Shown here in pieces: positions 34,195-45,340 of a stretch of DNA of 64,000 nucleotides. Position numbers and translations under genes: made by a program. Position 1 is the first letter of the stretch; the number at the start of each line of letters is the position of its first letter. Under the pieces are notes generated by a model. The model was not told the origin of the DNA. It saw only the letters and a program-made list of their open reading frames with translations, and did no database searches. Source of the DNA: Siphonodentalium dalli (lineage: Eukaryota; Mollusca; Scaphopoda; Gadilida; Siphonodentaliidae); contig CP136066.1 of assembly GCA_032622095.1 (NCBI GenBank), positions 65,287,778-65,351,777 on the forward strand, given 5' to 3'.

Positions 34195-35230
34195 AGTTAT
34201 ATGTGATGTTTACTAGTCACCACGGGAAGCATCTTGACAGATCCCGTAAGATGTTATGTAATTGTGTTCTACACAGAGAACACACGAGTTGATGATCTCC
34301 CATCACACACACGCATGAATCTTCTGCCATTCGGTGAGCAAAACCCACGTGACCCCCGTGTTGACATACAAGAGGAAACACCCCATGCTACTGTGCATGC
34401 CCCTGGGTTTCTGGGGATAAGTCTGTAAGTTAGTTGTCACCACGGGCCGCATCGTTACCGATCCCATAAGCTGTTGCGCCATTGCTTTCTGCATGCGATG
34501 AGCATTGAGGTTAATGACGTCCCACACACGCCTACATGTATATACCCATTGCCAGGATCAGGATATTAATCCTCCTTACTGACGATTCAATCGCTTGCTT
34601 TTTAGGTACATGTACATGTATGTTGTGTCATTATGTGAAGCCATATAGTGTGCCACTTTCCCTATAATTTGACCCCCCCCCCCATAAAGTGGTCAACAAT
34701 ACTATATAGTAACCGTTCCATATACGCCCTGCAATTGCGCCCTGGGTTTCTGTGTATAGGATAGTATGTTTACTGCGCGCAACAGGAAGCATCTTGGCGC
34801 ATCTCACAAGCTGTTATATCATTGTTTTCTGCACATTGATGAGTACACGAGTTTCCGACGTCCCAGTAGACACACGCCTACATGTATATACTCGCTGTCA
34901 GGATCAGGATATTACTCATCCTTCATGACGATTCAATCGACTGCTTTTAGGTGCATGTACATGTATATTGTGCCATTATGTGAAGCGATATAGTGTCCCA
35001 CTTTCCCTATGTGCCCCCTCCTAGTAGGTGACAATAATATATAGTAACCGTTCCCTGAATGCCCTGATATGGCGTCCTGGGTTCCTGCGTAAGATAGTAT
35101 GATGTTTACTTCTCGCAACAGGAATCATCTTGACGCTTCCCGTAAGCTGTTATGTCATTGTTTTCTGCACATCGAGGAGCACACGAGTTGATGACGTCCC
35201 AGCGGACACACGCCCACCCGTTGCTAACTG
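34195..35230 (+). repeat. ~330-bp tandem array, about four units
   Basis: Units at about 34205, 34435, 34765 and 35095 share GATGTTTACT, CAACAGGAAGCATCTTGACG, CGTAAGCTGTTATGTCATTG, TTTTCTGCACAT, ACACGAGTTGATGACGTCCC and ACACACGCCTACATGTATAT. The first two units are shorter. An inverted partial copy lies at 36005-36125. Confidence 0.88.
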
Positions 35231-36004
35231 GAGACATAGGGGCTCATGACAGCGGAATCAACATCATCACTTTCAACACCACGAGTGATGCGCCCGTGGG
35301 GAGCCTATAGTTAGAAGTGTACACTACTTATTACGACCATAATCGGCAGTCATTGTTCGACCATCATATAGCACATGGGATTAGAACTATGATCATGGTG
35401 GGCTATAGACGTCCTGCTGAGATCGAAATTGACATGAAGCTGGGGCTTCCGTTTCGGCGCTAAGACGACTTGACACATTCGACAAGCACAATTAGCAAAT
35501 TGGGGATCGTTTTACTTCTGTAATTGTGGGGGCGGTGCTGAAACTTGACAGGTGACAAAATGAGCCTTGGTGATACAGGGATGAGTTGTGATCATGTTTC
35601 ACGCTCTTCCTCGCAGTGATCCCCGATACCCATCGTTATGGGATACACCCTTATAATCACGACCATGCAGCGACTGAATGCGGTCGCTTAGAGGCTCCCT
35701 ATATACCAACCGATGCGTTTCTGCCTCGCCGCTTGGAACCTCCATGGGTCACTGCCAAGGTCAACACATGAAATCTCAAACGGATGATCTGTCGCATGAT
35801 TGACCCGAAACTATGAACCTCATCTTGCTCTCCGATGTTCACTCCCGTCCAAATATCTTGACTACATTCGTTACTATATCAGACAGTTCGTCGTCCCCTT
35901 TTTTATAAATCGTCCTTCTGTTCCGCATTTGTTCGTGCATTTGTCGACCTGTCGTATCCGTCGCTCCAAATGACGCAGAAATTTTTTTGGACGTTCGAAT
36001 GAGC
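35231..36004. other. Gene-free stretch, unique DNA
   Basis: A relatively complex, non-repetitive stretch (about 35270-35830). A short module-B fragment (CGACCTGTCGTATCCGTC, GTTCGAATGAGC) lies at 35945-36005. No coding or RNA feature is supported. Confidence 0.4.
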
Positions 36005-36125
36005 CATGTCTAGCGTAGGCGTGTGTCTACTGGGACATCGGAAACTCGTGTACTCATCCATGTACAGAAAACAATGATATAACAGCTTGTGGGATGCGCC
36101 AAGATGCTGTTGCGCGCAGTAAATG
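36005..36125 (-). repeat. Inverted partial copy of the ~330-bp unit
   Basis: GGCGTGTGTCTACTGGGAC ... AACAATGATATAACAGCTTGTGGGAT ... GCGCGCAGTAAA is the reverse complement of about 34768-34880. Confidence 0.85.
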
Positions 36126-36744
36126 ATAAATTATATGCATTATTATTATGTCCGTTTAATCACCATAGAAATTAAATAACCGGCAAAACATATTTTACCA
36201 GATGCGTATATGGAAAACTTGATTGTTGCGAATGTGTTCATCAATATTTTACCGGTTGAGCTCGGTTGCATTAGATTTTATAAATAAATGCGATTACAAT
36301 CATATTATTTACTATACCCGGACCTCGTGTGGATGAATTATGAGATGATAGACGGATTACTATTACCGGTAGGTGTTATTTGATCAAGCACCCTCGACGG
36401 TAAGCGCATGGGTCGACGGTCACGGCTGATCTCTTCTCGCCATCAGATAGGAAGGTTTGTTACAAAGCGCTGTATAAACTGACAATATCTGAAACAGATA
36501 TACTGCTAAGACAGGTTGATTATATCAGGGGAGACCACCGCGGCCAGATATTGAAACAGATATATAATTATAGGGTTGTTTGTTGCCCCATCATACACCT
36601 GGTGGATGGGCTGTATCGGGCTCCCCGCTGGACCCAATCACACGCCTGTCATCTGACGAAACTCCCATGATGCACTCGTTTTCCAAATGGCACATATGTG
36701 CTATTGCAATTATTAATATGATCCGTATTTATGGGATGGAGGTA
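36126..36744. other. Gene-free stretch, nothing recognised
   Basis: AT-rich DNA; a short open frame at 36580 runs into the hairpin element and is not a gene. Confidence 0.45.
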
Positions 36745-37112
36745 CCCTGTGCCAATGCAGTCTCTTATATATGCGAGTCGACCATAGGTCGCCTCGCATA
36801 TATAAGAGAATGCATTGGCCTAACAATTTTTTATCATTTTTTTTAAATAAATGTTTCTTACAATTTTTAGGACATAAAATAAAAAACACCCATTACCCTG
36901 CAGGGAACCCCACACATATATAGAAGCATATAGAGGAGTGTCGTCTGCTCATGTTTGTCTGGGGCTCTGTATGGGTGAAATTATAAAAATTTTAAAGAAT
37001 ACAAGAAAAAATTATTAAAATTGTAAAAAATAGTTAGGCCAATGCATTCTCTTATATATGCGAGGCGACCTATGGTCGACTCGCATATATAAGAGAATGC
37101 ATTGGCACAGGG
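36745..37112. mobile_element. Hairpin-pair element flanked by TA
   Basis: It starts CCCTGTGCC and ends GGCACAGGG, with TA on both sides (36743-36744, 37113-37114). Perfect 67-nt hairpins lie at 36752-36818 and 37039-37105 as mirror images. The core (about 36840-37020, with CCTGCAGGGAACCCCACAC and GGGGCTCTGTATGGGTG) recurs inverted at 51680-51895. It lacks the CATGACGGG and ACCCAACA outer ends of other family members, so it may be the minimal mobile unit. Confidence 0.85.
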
Positions 37113-37245
37113 TAAAAAAAATCCCAACTTACTCATCTTTGTTTTGAACTGACACATACACGAGAAACAGGAAAAAATATTCCTCATCCGATTATAGACA
37201 CCTAAGTATAAGTCAAATATTGCGCTTACCAAGCAAATAAGAAGC

Positions 37246-37775
37246 TAAACGGACATTGCTCATTCGAGCTTCCAATTTTTGTCTACGTACTTTTGAGGGA
37301 CTGATAAGATAGGTCGATAAAAAAACGAAATATTGATATGCCGGCTTCATATACTTTGAAAAACACTTGTCAAAGTCACGGCCAATTTCCGGCAATTTTC
37401 AATTATTCGTCCGAAGACAGATAAACGCTCTTTATTGCTACCATATCAGGAATATAATACAACGGAACGCTCTTTTCTGTTCCATGTCGTGCAAATAGCT
37501 ATTTTTGTTTTGGATCTGAATCCTTATTCACAGTTGCATCTTTCATTACTTCAATGCGTCTTTTTTGGGTTACAGAATGATCGTAGAAAGGTAGTTAAGA
37601 TATCTGTCGACCTATTTCAATACAGGGAAAAATAGTTGTGACTTTGGCAAGTGTTCTCCAAAGCATATGAAGCCGGCATACCATTATTTCGTGTAATTAG
37701 CGACCTATCGTATCCGTGCCTCCAAATTATACGTAGACACAATTAGGAAGTTCGAATGAGCCAGGTCCGTTTAAA
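37246..37775. mobile_element. Foldback of module B repeats
   Basis: Arms 37246-37382 and 37637-37775 are inverted copies (CGGACATTGCTCATTCGAGC ... GCCGGCTTCATAT against ATGAAGCCGGCAT ... TTCGAATGAGC-AGGTCCG). The centre (about 37425-37490) holds the AAACGCTCTTTATTG...ATATCAGG phrase (module C, inverted). Confidence 0.75.
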
Positions 37776-37975
37776 TTAGTTTACCAGATTTACGCTCTTT
37801 ATAATGTGTTTTTAATGTCGCCCGTGCCATGCAACCTAATAACGGATATACGATCACTATGGGCTAATTTCAGAATCAAATCCGTCCCACATGAACCTAT
37901 GTGCATATTTATGTCCAGTATATATTTGAACCTATATTTGCATGAGGGTATAGGTTGGATACGAAGTAAGTTAAA
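37762..37975 (+). repeat. Dispersed repeat, module A, copy 2
   Basis: Module A (TACGCTCTTTATAATGTGTTT ... GTTGGATACGAAGTAAG). Its last 91 bp (37885-37975) are repeated without change at 38149-38239. Confidence 0.8.
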
Positions 37976-38148
37976 TTATATCCTTTTATTCCTCCTCCAT
38001 GGGAGAGTATATTGAGAACATAAATAAACATGACAAAAAAGGTGAATATTATACATAGAAGTACAAAGTGCAAAATATACCTATATATGCAGGTACATAA
38101 TCCATGTGTGCTCCCTTGACTTATTATAGATCAGGGCGGCCATACCGG

Positions 38149-38239
38149 TCCCACATGAACCTATGTGCATATTTATGTCCAGTATATATTTGAACCTATA
38201 TTTGCATGAGGGTATAGGTTGGATACGAAGTAAGTTAAA
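38149..38239 (+). repeat. Perfect 91-bp direct repeat of 37885-37975
   Basis: Identical over 91 bp by reading, with 173 bp between the copies. This is the youngest-looking duplication in the window apart from the first minisatellite. Confidence 0.92.
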
Positions 38240-38285
38240 GCAGGTATTATCATGTTTCTGTTGACATGAAAGCGGAAAATTGGCT

Positions 38286-38695
38286 TATTATCCCTTTCAT
38301 GACGGGAGCTGCATTGGTGCAACAGTAAAGATCCTGTGCCAATGCATTCTCTTATATATGCGAGTCGACGATAGGTGTCAATGCATTCTCTTATTTGTGC
38401 CAATGCATTCTCTTATACATGCGAGTCGACCATCGCATATATAAGAGAATGCATTGGCCTAACTATTTTTTTTATCATTTTTTTTATCAATTGTTCTTAC
38501 ATTCTTTAACAATTTTTATCATTTTTTCTTATATTCTTTAACAAATTTATCTTTTTATCTACTTTTTTTCGTACAATCTTTAACAATTTTTATCATTTTT
38601 TCTTACAATCTTTAACAATTTTTTTTTTAATTTTTCCTACATTCTTTAACAATTATAAAAAAAGTATAAACTTTGTTAGGCCAATGGGTTAAAAA
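38286..38695 (+). mobile_element. TTAA-type hairpin MITE, rearranged
   Basis: The left end TCCCTTTCATGACGGGAGCTG follows a decayed TTAA (TTAT). One and a half hairpins follow: a partial at 38339, then CCAATGCATTC ... GCATTGG at 38399-38457. The T-rich interior has ~32-bp repeats (TTCTTACATTCTTTAACAAT). The right hairpin is deleted, leaving TTAGGCCAATGGGTTAA. Confidence 0.8.
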
Positions 38696-39900
38696 TTCTG
38701 ACTTATGTAGTGTCCAGACTGATGTCTGAACACCATGTCGCTTTAATGCTTGGAGTTATCAGGGAAATAAATCGGTCGTTCTCGGTGATCGTTTCTTTCG
38801 TCTCGTTAAACGACGCCAATGATGTTCAATCCTGTTATCACCGTAAAATTGGCGCAACATTAAATACCATATGCCAATGCATTCTCTTATACACACGAGT
38901 CGACCATAGATCGACAATTTTTATAAATTTTTCTTATAATCTGTAACAATTTTTATAATTTTTTCTTACATTCTTTAACATTTTTTTATCATTTTTTTTT
39001 ATTTGCTTTCTTACATTCTTTAACAATTATACAAAAAATATATAATTTGTTAGGCCAATGGGTTAAAAATTCTGACTTATTTGGTGACCGGACCGGTTAT
39101 CTTTATACTGAGGTCTGAACACCCTGTCGCTTTAATGCTTGGAGTTCTCGGGGGAATATATCGGTCGATCGTTTCTTTCGTCTCGTTAAACGACGCCAAT
39201 GATGTTTAATCCCGTTATCACCGGAAAATTGGCGCAACATTAAAGACCCTGTGCCAATGCATGCTCTTATACATGCGAGTCGACCATAGGTCGCCTCGCA
39301 TATACTAGAGAATGCATTGGCCTAACAATCTTTCTTTTTTTTATCAATTGTTCTTACATTCTTTAACAATTTTTATAATTTTTTCTTATATCTTTAACAA
39401 ATTTATCTTTTTTCTACATTTTTCGTATAATATTTAACAATTAGTATCATTTTTTCTTACATTCTTAAAAAAAAAAAGGTCGCCTCGCCTCGTATATATA
39501 AGAGAATGCATTGGCCTAACAATTTTTGTTATCATTTTTGTTATCAATTTTTTATCATTTTTTCTTATATCCTTTAACAAATTAATCTTTTTTTCTCCTT
39601 TTTTCGTACAATCTTTAACAATTTTTATAATTTTTTCGTATAATCTTTAACAATTTTTATCTTACATTCTTCATCATTTTTTTTATTTTTTTCTTACATT
39701 CTTTAACAATTATAAAAAAATATTAATTTGTTAGGCCAATGGGTTAAAAGTTCTGACTTATTTAGTGTCCGGACCGGCTATCGGTCGATCTCTGTGATCG
39801 TTTCTTTCGTCTCGTTAAACGACGCCAATGATGTTCAATCCCATTATCACCGTAAATTGTTATCACAGTAAACTAGACTGGATAATTACCAAATACCCCC
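38696..39900 (+). repeat. Tandem segmental duplication containing hairpin MITE parts
   Basis: A ~180-bp unique segment (AAAATTCTGACTTAT, ATGCTTGGAGTT, TCGTTTCTTTCGTCTCG, AACGACGCCAATGATGTT, GTTATCACC) recurs at 38696, 39062 and, shortened, 39745. Each copy is preceded by TTAGGCCAATGGGTTAA; the first two are followed by GGCGCAACATTAAA and a hairpin MITE remnant (38873 and 39252). The third ends near 39870. An extra half hairpin lies at 39478. Confidence 0.85.
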
Positions 39901-40701
39901 AGTCCGAAAACAATTTCTGATATATAATCCAATAAAGCGCGCGACAGCCATGTATTCAAGATCCAACATGATCAAATTAGGCTTTTTGCCCAGTTCGTTT
40001 TCGACTTACTCAATTCTCTCTTAGTTTAAAAGAGTTCGATCCAAATTTAATAAAACCACAAAAGTAAGTGAGACTCTGTCGCAACGAGACTGTGAATTGC
40101 TTCGCTTGGTGCAATATAAAATGATCACAATCCGACGCTAACCAGCGTGATTTGATTTGAAATATCCGACTCAATGTGTGACAATGGAAATCGAGTAGTC
40201 TCTTTTGTTCCGACGATCTGTGTCGAGTGCCAATGAGCGAGACCAAGAATTGAGTGGCCATGTGTTTTGCCAAAAGACGGAATGACGGTTATTGGATTAG
40301 CATGTTTCAATTCACGAAACCAAATTGTTTGCTTTCTAATTATGGCCGTTCGATGAGAATGTGAGACGACCGGAGGCAATGATAGTCGTTTAGTGTCACA
40401 GTCCTGGTTATGATAGTCATCGACTCATGAGAGGGATTCCAGGAATCATGATGGAGATTTCACCATTTGCACCTGAGGGTAAAATTAAATATAGTATTAT
40501 GCCGGGGCTATTGGCGGATACGTTCTGCCAGTCTAACGGTCACAGTCCTGGTTGTGATAACTTCAACAAATCATCGGCGGAATATGGATCTACAGTTAAA
40601 ATTGTCCAAAATAGACACCCTGTACATTATCGATATACATATACCAATCGGTGTATATGGTCGGACTTTTTCCAACAGGGTATACCATGCGAGTCAGTCT
40701 T
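39901..40701. other. Gene-free stretch, unique DNA
   Basis: About 39900-40400 is non-repetitive and moderately complex; open frames of 84-92 codons are not recognisable. CACAGTCCTGGTTRTGATA occurs at 40397 and again near 40541. Confidence 0.4.
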
Positions 40702-40705
40702 TTAA

Positions 40706-41098
40706 CCCTTTACCCAACAAACCGGCCAAAACCGGCCAAATAAAGCTTCAACAGCCTAAAATATCTTGGGTCTGTCTCAATAAAACCATACAAATATGGA
40801 TATCATTGGAACCGGCTCATTGACCACATTGTGATGGTTATAGTTATGCCCTGTGCCAATGCATTCTCTTATATATGCGAGTCGACCATAGGTCGCCTCG
40901 CATATATAAGAGAATGCATTGGCCTAAAAAAAAAATATTTTTTAACACTTTTTACCATTTTTTCTTACATTCTTTAACAATTTTATAATTTTTAATGTGT
41001 TAAGCCAATGCATTCTCTTATATATGCGAAGCGACCTATGGTCGACTCGCATATATACGAGAATGCATTGGCACAGGGCCCTTCTGTTGGGTAAATGG
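40706..41098. mobile_element. TTAA MITE, ACCCAACA-type ends, forward copy
   Basis: TTAA is at 40702-40705 and 41099-41102. The termini are CCCTTTACCCAACA and its mirror TGTTGGGTAAATGG. The left ~150 bp (ACCGGCCAAAACCGGCC, then ATATGGATATCATTGGAACC) is unique to this subfamily. Hairpins lie at 40856-40922 and 41005-41071. No coding capacity. Confidence 0.93.
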
Positions 41099-41102
41099 TT
41101 AA

Positions 41103-42660
41103 AGTTGGAAAGTATTCAACTCTTGGTCTAAAAACACAATTTAAAAAAAAAAAAAATTGCCGACAATTGCCATATATTGTGTGAGATAAAACAACTCATA
41201 ATGCGTAGTTAAATATACACAATGCTGATGATCAAGATACATCGATATACATTTAAATCGATATATAAATTGAATTATTTATTCCTCGCAAAAAGAGGCT
41301 TGAAGATTATCGCCAAAGAATAAAAGGTGTATTTGTTCAACAATAAAGAGCGTTCATTGTATGTATTCTGATATGGTAATACTAAAGAGCGTTTGTGTTG
41401 ACTGTGGCAAACTGCTGATGAATTTCTGTAACGACGCATATTTTAAGACTTCATGTACAGAGTCTGCACATAGTACAACAATTCATGTGTGTATCGGCCT
41501 ATTGTAATAACCAGAACGTGACTAAATGAGTAACTATACTACATTATGCTACAAAGACGAAACAGGATCGCACGTTTTATTGTTGATATTGGTGGGGGGG
41601 GGGCTAACCCCGAGATGCGCGAAAGGGCCGATAGGCCCTCTTCTTCGTCCCTCATATTATGGCTTTTATTTAAAAAGAACAAGAAACAATGAAAGAAATA
41701 CAAATCAACATTAATCTATAGTCAATACATGCACATGTATATGTATAGTCAAAGGAGGCTGGTGCATGGGGTACATCATCTCAGCTTTTTCAATACAGGA
41801 TCGCACATCGGGTGGGTCTATGTTTGGTTATGCTGTCCCCGATTGTTCATTGCATGTTATAACATTACACTGTATAGATAATTGTATATACTATATGAAT
41901 GAGTTGTGAATGTCGCTTTAACGAATTGATTGCGATTCGATGTCCGAGCGAGCGTTATATTTCAATTTGTCGCGTGTCATGAATGGACGCCTTCGTGATT
42001 GAAGCCCGGTTCCCTGAGAATGAGCGGGTGTCGTTATCATTGGACATAATTGGCATTTGATATTTTTCAAATATACGCGAAACCATGCTCGACTCTGTGA
42101 TTACTGCGGGACTGTCATTCCTGTCGGAAGTGGCTCACTTGGATTGGAATATCATGAGCGCGGATACAATGGATTTAATCGGAGCTGAATGAGGTGTGTC
42201 TGATGATATTATGCCGGCGAAATAACACTGATTAACCGCAGGTAGTCCCAGACAATGAAGTTCCCACCCATACTACTGCGTTAATTATACCTGCGTTCAT
42301 ATATTCGATACGTCTCTTTGAACGTGGCGGAAACATGCTGAAAATTAAATCATATATCACGCTGCAAAAATCGTTCAGTGATTATATATACCTTCATGAT
42401 ATACCCCGAGTATATTGCATTAAGCGTTCTATCGGTATTGATCTGAAATTTATGATACATCAAACTGCATTATAGCACCAACGTACATGGAAAATGGTGC
42501 TGTCAGATTTAACAAAAATCCATTGATACGCTCTGTAACTCTAGTGAGCTGAATTTAATTTGAAGCATTTTTTTCGAAGTTCGTGGAGCTATAAGACTAA
42601 TTCTGAACATAGATATCAATCGAAAGAGCTCAAATAGACGATGTAACATAAATATATATT
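41103..42660. other. Gene-free stretch with an enhancer-like island
   Basis: 41330-41420 has the module-C phrase (AATAAAGAGCGTTCATTG, TCTGATATGG). About 41890-42270 is unique, moderately GC-rich DNA with several homeodomain-type cores (GATTGCGATTC, GGATTGGAAT, GGATTTAATCGG, CTGATTAACC). That would fit regulatory DNA, but this is inference. Confidence 0.35.
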
Positions 42661-42677
42661 ATATGGCTCGGGTGTTA

Positions 42678-42809
42678 TGTAAGAAATGAATGTAGTGGGT
42701 GTGTGTTATTGGGGGATGCGACGCTGTGGTCGTTGGGGTACATACTATTAGGGCCATATCACCGTATTCCACAATAACACACACCCCACTGTATACAATC
42801 ATTTCTTAT
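42678..42809. repeat. Inverted repeat with ~34-bp arms
   Basis: GTAAGAAATGAATGTAGTGGG-TGTGTGTTATTG (42679-42711) is mirrored by CAATAACACACACCCCACTG ... CATTTCTTAT (42772-42809) around a ~60-bp loop. Probably a small MITE; no target duplication is clear. Confidence 0.75.
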
Positions 42810-43260
42810 ATTTATATAGCTTTTTGATGACATATATATTCATAAAAAAGATGAGTGTTCTCTTTTTTTATTTTCACAAAATCTGCCAATAATTTGAGAC
42901 TAGCCTACGCAGCACATTAAGTCAGCCCAATCTAAGATTTCCAAACAATTAGCTACAATAAGGTAATCGATATAAATAACTGGCTTCAGATGCAATTCGG
43001 CTGAATTTTGAAAAGCACGCCCAATTATTCTGCTGACCGCTTCTAGTGATTTGGTCAGATTAGGTCCACAATTTCTAACTCCTTGTTCGCGTTTCACTCT
43101 CTGCATTATTGGGATGTAAACTGGGTGACCCAATTGGCAGGTGACCAATCACCAAACAGGATTTATTGTAACACAAACTGGCTATGTAAATATATAACTA
43201 TTTTGGCCAGCATGTTTCGAGGACGGTCGTTGCAATGGCAAAGGCTCAACGCTGCCATAC
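42810..43260. other. Gene-free stretch, nothing recognised
   Basis: Unique AT-rich DNA between two inverted-repeat elements. Confidence 0.45.
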
Positions 43261-43264
43261 TTAA

Positions 43265-43603
43265 CCCTTTACCCAACATAATGGCCCTGTGCCAATGCAT
43301 TCTCTTATATATGCGAGTCGACCATAGGTCGCCTCGCATATATAAGAGAATGCATTGGCTTCACACTTTTAAATTTTATTTTTAGGCCAATGCATTCTCT
43401 TATATATGCGAGGCGACCTATGGTCGACTCGCATATATAAGAGAATGCATTGGCACAGGGCATACCTGTAACTATCACAATGTGGTCAAGGAGCCGGTTC
43501 CAATGATATCCATATTTGTATGGTTCTATTGAGACAGACCGAAGATATTTTAGGCTGTTGAAGCTTTATTTGGCCGGTTTTGGCCGGTTTGTTGGGTAAA
43601 GGG
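43265..43603. mobile_element. TTAA MITE, ACCCAACA-type ends, reverse copy
   Basis: Perfect 14-bp termini CCCTTTACCCAACA / TGTTGGGTAAAGGG lie between TTAA at 43261-43264 and 43604-43607. It is the same element as 40706-41098 in the opposite orientation: the GGCCGGTTTTGGCCGGTT end is now on the right. Perfect hairpins are at 43292-43358 and 43387-43453, separated by only 28 bp. Confidence 0.95.
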
Positions 43604-43756
43604 TTAAACGATAATCATTGATAACTATATTCATCAGTCATCACCAAATTCTTATTTCAGATACATTGTATTATGTTAGTTCTGTTTTATTGGTTATAAC
43701 ATGTGTGTATCTATTGTTGGGAAAGGGGCTACATTATAAGTTGATATAATATATGT

Positions 43757-43800
43757 CCCAATCCCTTGCAACGTTTGTTGCAATAAATATGTTTAATGGG
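43757..43800 (+). repeat. Retroelement-type 3' tail
   Basis: GTCCCAATCCCTTGCAACG ... GCAATAAATATGTTTAA resembles the tails at 7168, 45280 and 59120, with an AATAAA signal. Confidence 0.5.
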
Positions 43801-45240
43801 TTTCCACCACGTCTGATCTATGTCAGGAGGTGGAAAGTTTAGATGGAACTACACAGAAAACCACACCAAGCATATTCGATAACAATACAAATGTCAAAAA
43901 GATGACTTTAATGATATCTCTAGAATGGAGATTTTGGGAAGAGCGTTCTCAGCAAGTATAAAACATTATTGCAAATGAATAACTGCCATAAAAAGTACAT
44001 GATCTGCACTAGTAAAGGCTCGAATGGCAATAATGGTTCAAGACTGTTAAAAGAATGTTAGTTTGTGCTGGAAGATTGTAAGCACACATTTGCAATAACT
44101 GTCACAATAAAGAACCAGCCCAATTAATATACAAATGTTGGTATGCAGATCATGCACTCACATGGGGAGCAATCAACTGTAAATATGCCATATTATTACA
44201 GATACCTGCTCAGCTGGAGATTTTTCTATATATGGACATATGTCCTAAAAGTCATCTCAGCCCAAAGGTTTATATTAGTTCTTGCAAAATGGATCCTTAC
44301 AATTTCCCAGCACAAACTAACATTCTTCTAACAGTCTTGAAGCAGTGCTGCTCTCTACTAAATTGGCATTCGAGCCTTTTACTATAGTTCAGATCGTGTA
44401 CTGTTTATGGAAGTTAATCATTTCCAATAATGTTTTACACTCGCAATCTCGACCAGAGCGCACCAGTCATACTTCTTTTCTGACTCTGTCACCGGCTGGG
44501 TACTAGTCTGTCATTTCTATATTTAGCGCGGGGTTTTCCAAACAAAATGGCGAAAACCGATCGCCTCAAAGTAAAATTTCCTATGTGCTTTGAGAACAAT
44601 TCCCGCACTAAAAACTTAATGGCAAAATGGAGGATCCGAGCGGTAGTTTTGTTGACGATTTTCGCAAGCAACACGTCAAAATTGGAGTAAATTAGAACTC
44701 TTGTGTCTGATTTGCCATGCGTGTTGTCGGGACATTGTCGTCCATGTGCGTTTAGACTTTTGTGCTGATAAAATAATCGGAGAACCAAATCACACCGTTT
44801 CGAAATATAGTTCCTTGGTTCTGGTGGGACTTTCCAAACTTAAGGTACAAAACCACACACATTTTGTTTGATATTTTGTGTGCTTATAATAAGGGCCGCA
44901 TTTTGCTCTGCTCGCTTAGTATATATTTTAATATTGCGGAAGTCCACAAATTGTGGGTAAAATCTCGCTGATAGCAGCGGTCTTACCGAGTCAACAAGGG
45001 AGGTAAACCCTGCATGGAGTTTGTTACACTGTTTGAAAACGCTCTTCCCAAAATGTCCCTTCTAAAATTTGTATAGTTATATAAGATGCTTGGTGTGGTC
45101 TTCAAATGACATATATTCCCCCAGGAGGTGTACTTATCTTACCAATTAAGTAGTTCTGTGTGTAGGTCGTTTCTAAACATTCCACCTCCTGGTATAGTTC
45201 AGGTGTGGAAACCGCTCAAACCAATGATAACTCCGTTGTT
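43798..45240. repeat. Second large palindrome, one arm interrupted
   Basis: The left arm (43798-44135) is matched inverted by 44245-44450 (inner part; shared TGTTAGAAGAATGTTAGTTTG and AAGGCTCGAATG) and by 45035-45240 (outer part; shared TTTTGGGAAGAGCGTT, ACCACACCAAGCAT and CAGGAGGTGGAA). The right arm carries an extra ~585 bp (44450-45034), either an insertion there or a deletion from the left arm. No gene recognised. Confidence 0.85.
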
Positions 45241-45279
45241 TTGAAGAACGGGGAGATTGCATGCAATGTGACACCACTT

Positions 45280-45340
45280 GTGCCTCAATCACTGTTACAA
45301 ATCCAATTGTACTTTTGGCAATAAACTATGTTTAAACTTC
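45280..45340 (+). repeat. Retroelement-type 3' tail
   Basis: TGTGCCTCAATCACTG ... TTGTACTTTTGGCAATAAAC-TATGTTTAAA, same family and strand as 7168-7215. Confidence 0.5.

Noticed and set aside
37885-38239. Solo-LTR or LTR pair (identical 91-bp direct repeats)
   Set aside because: Too short, no TG...CA ends, no primer-binding site or polypurine tract between the copies.
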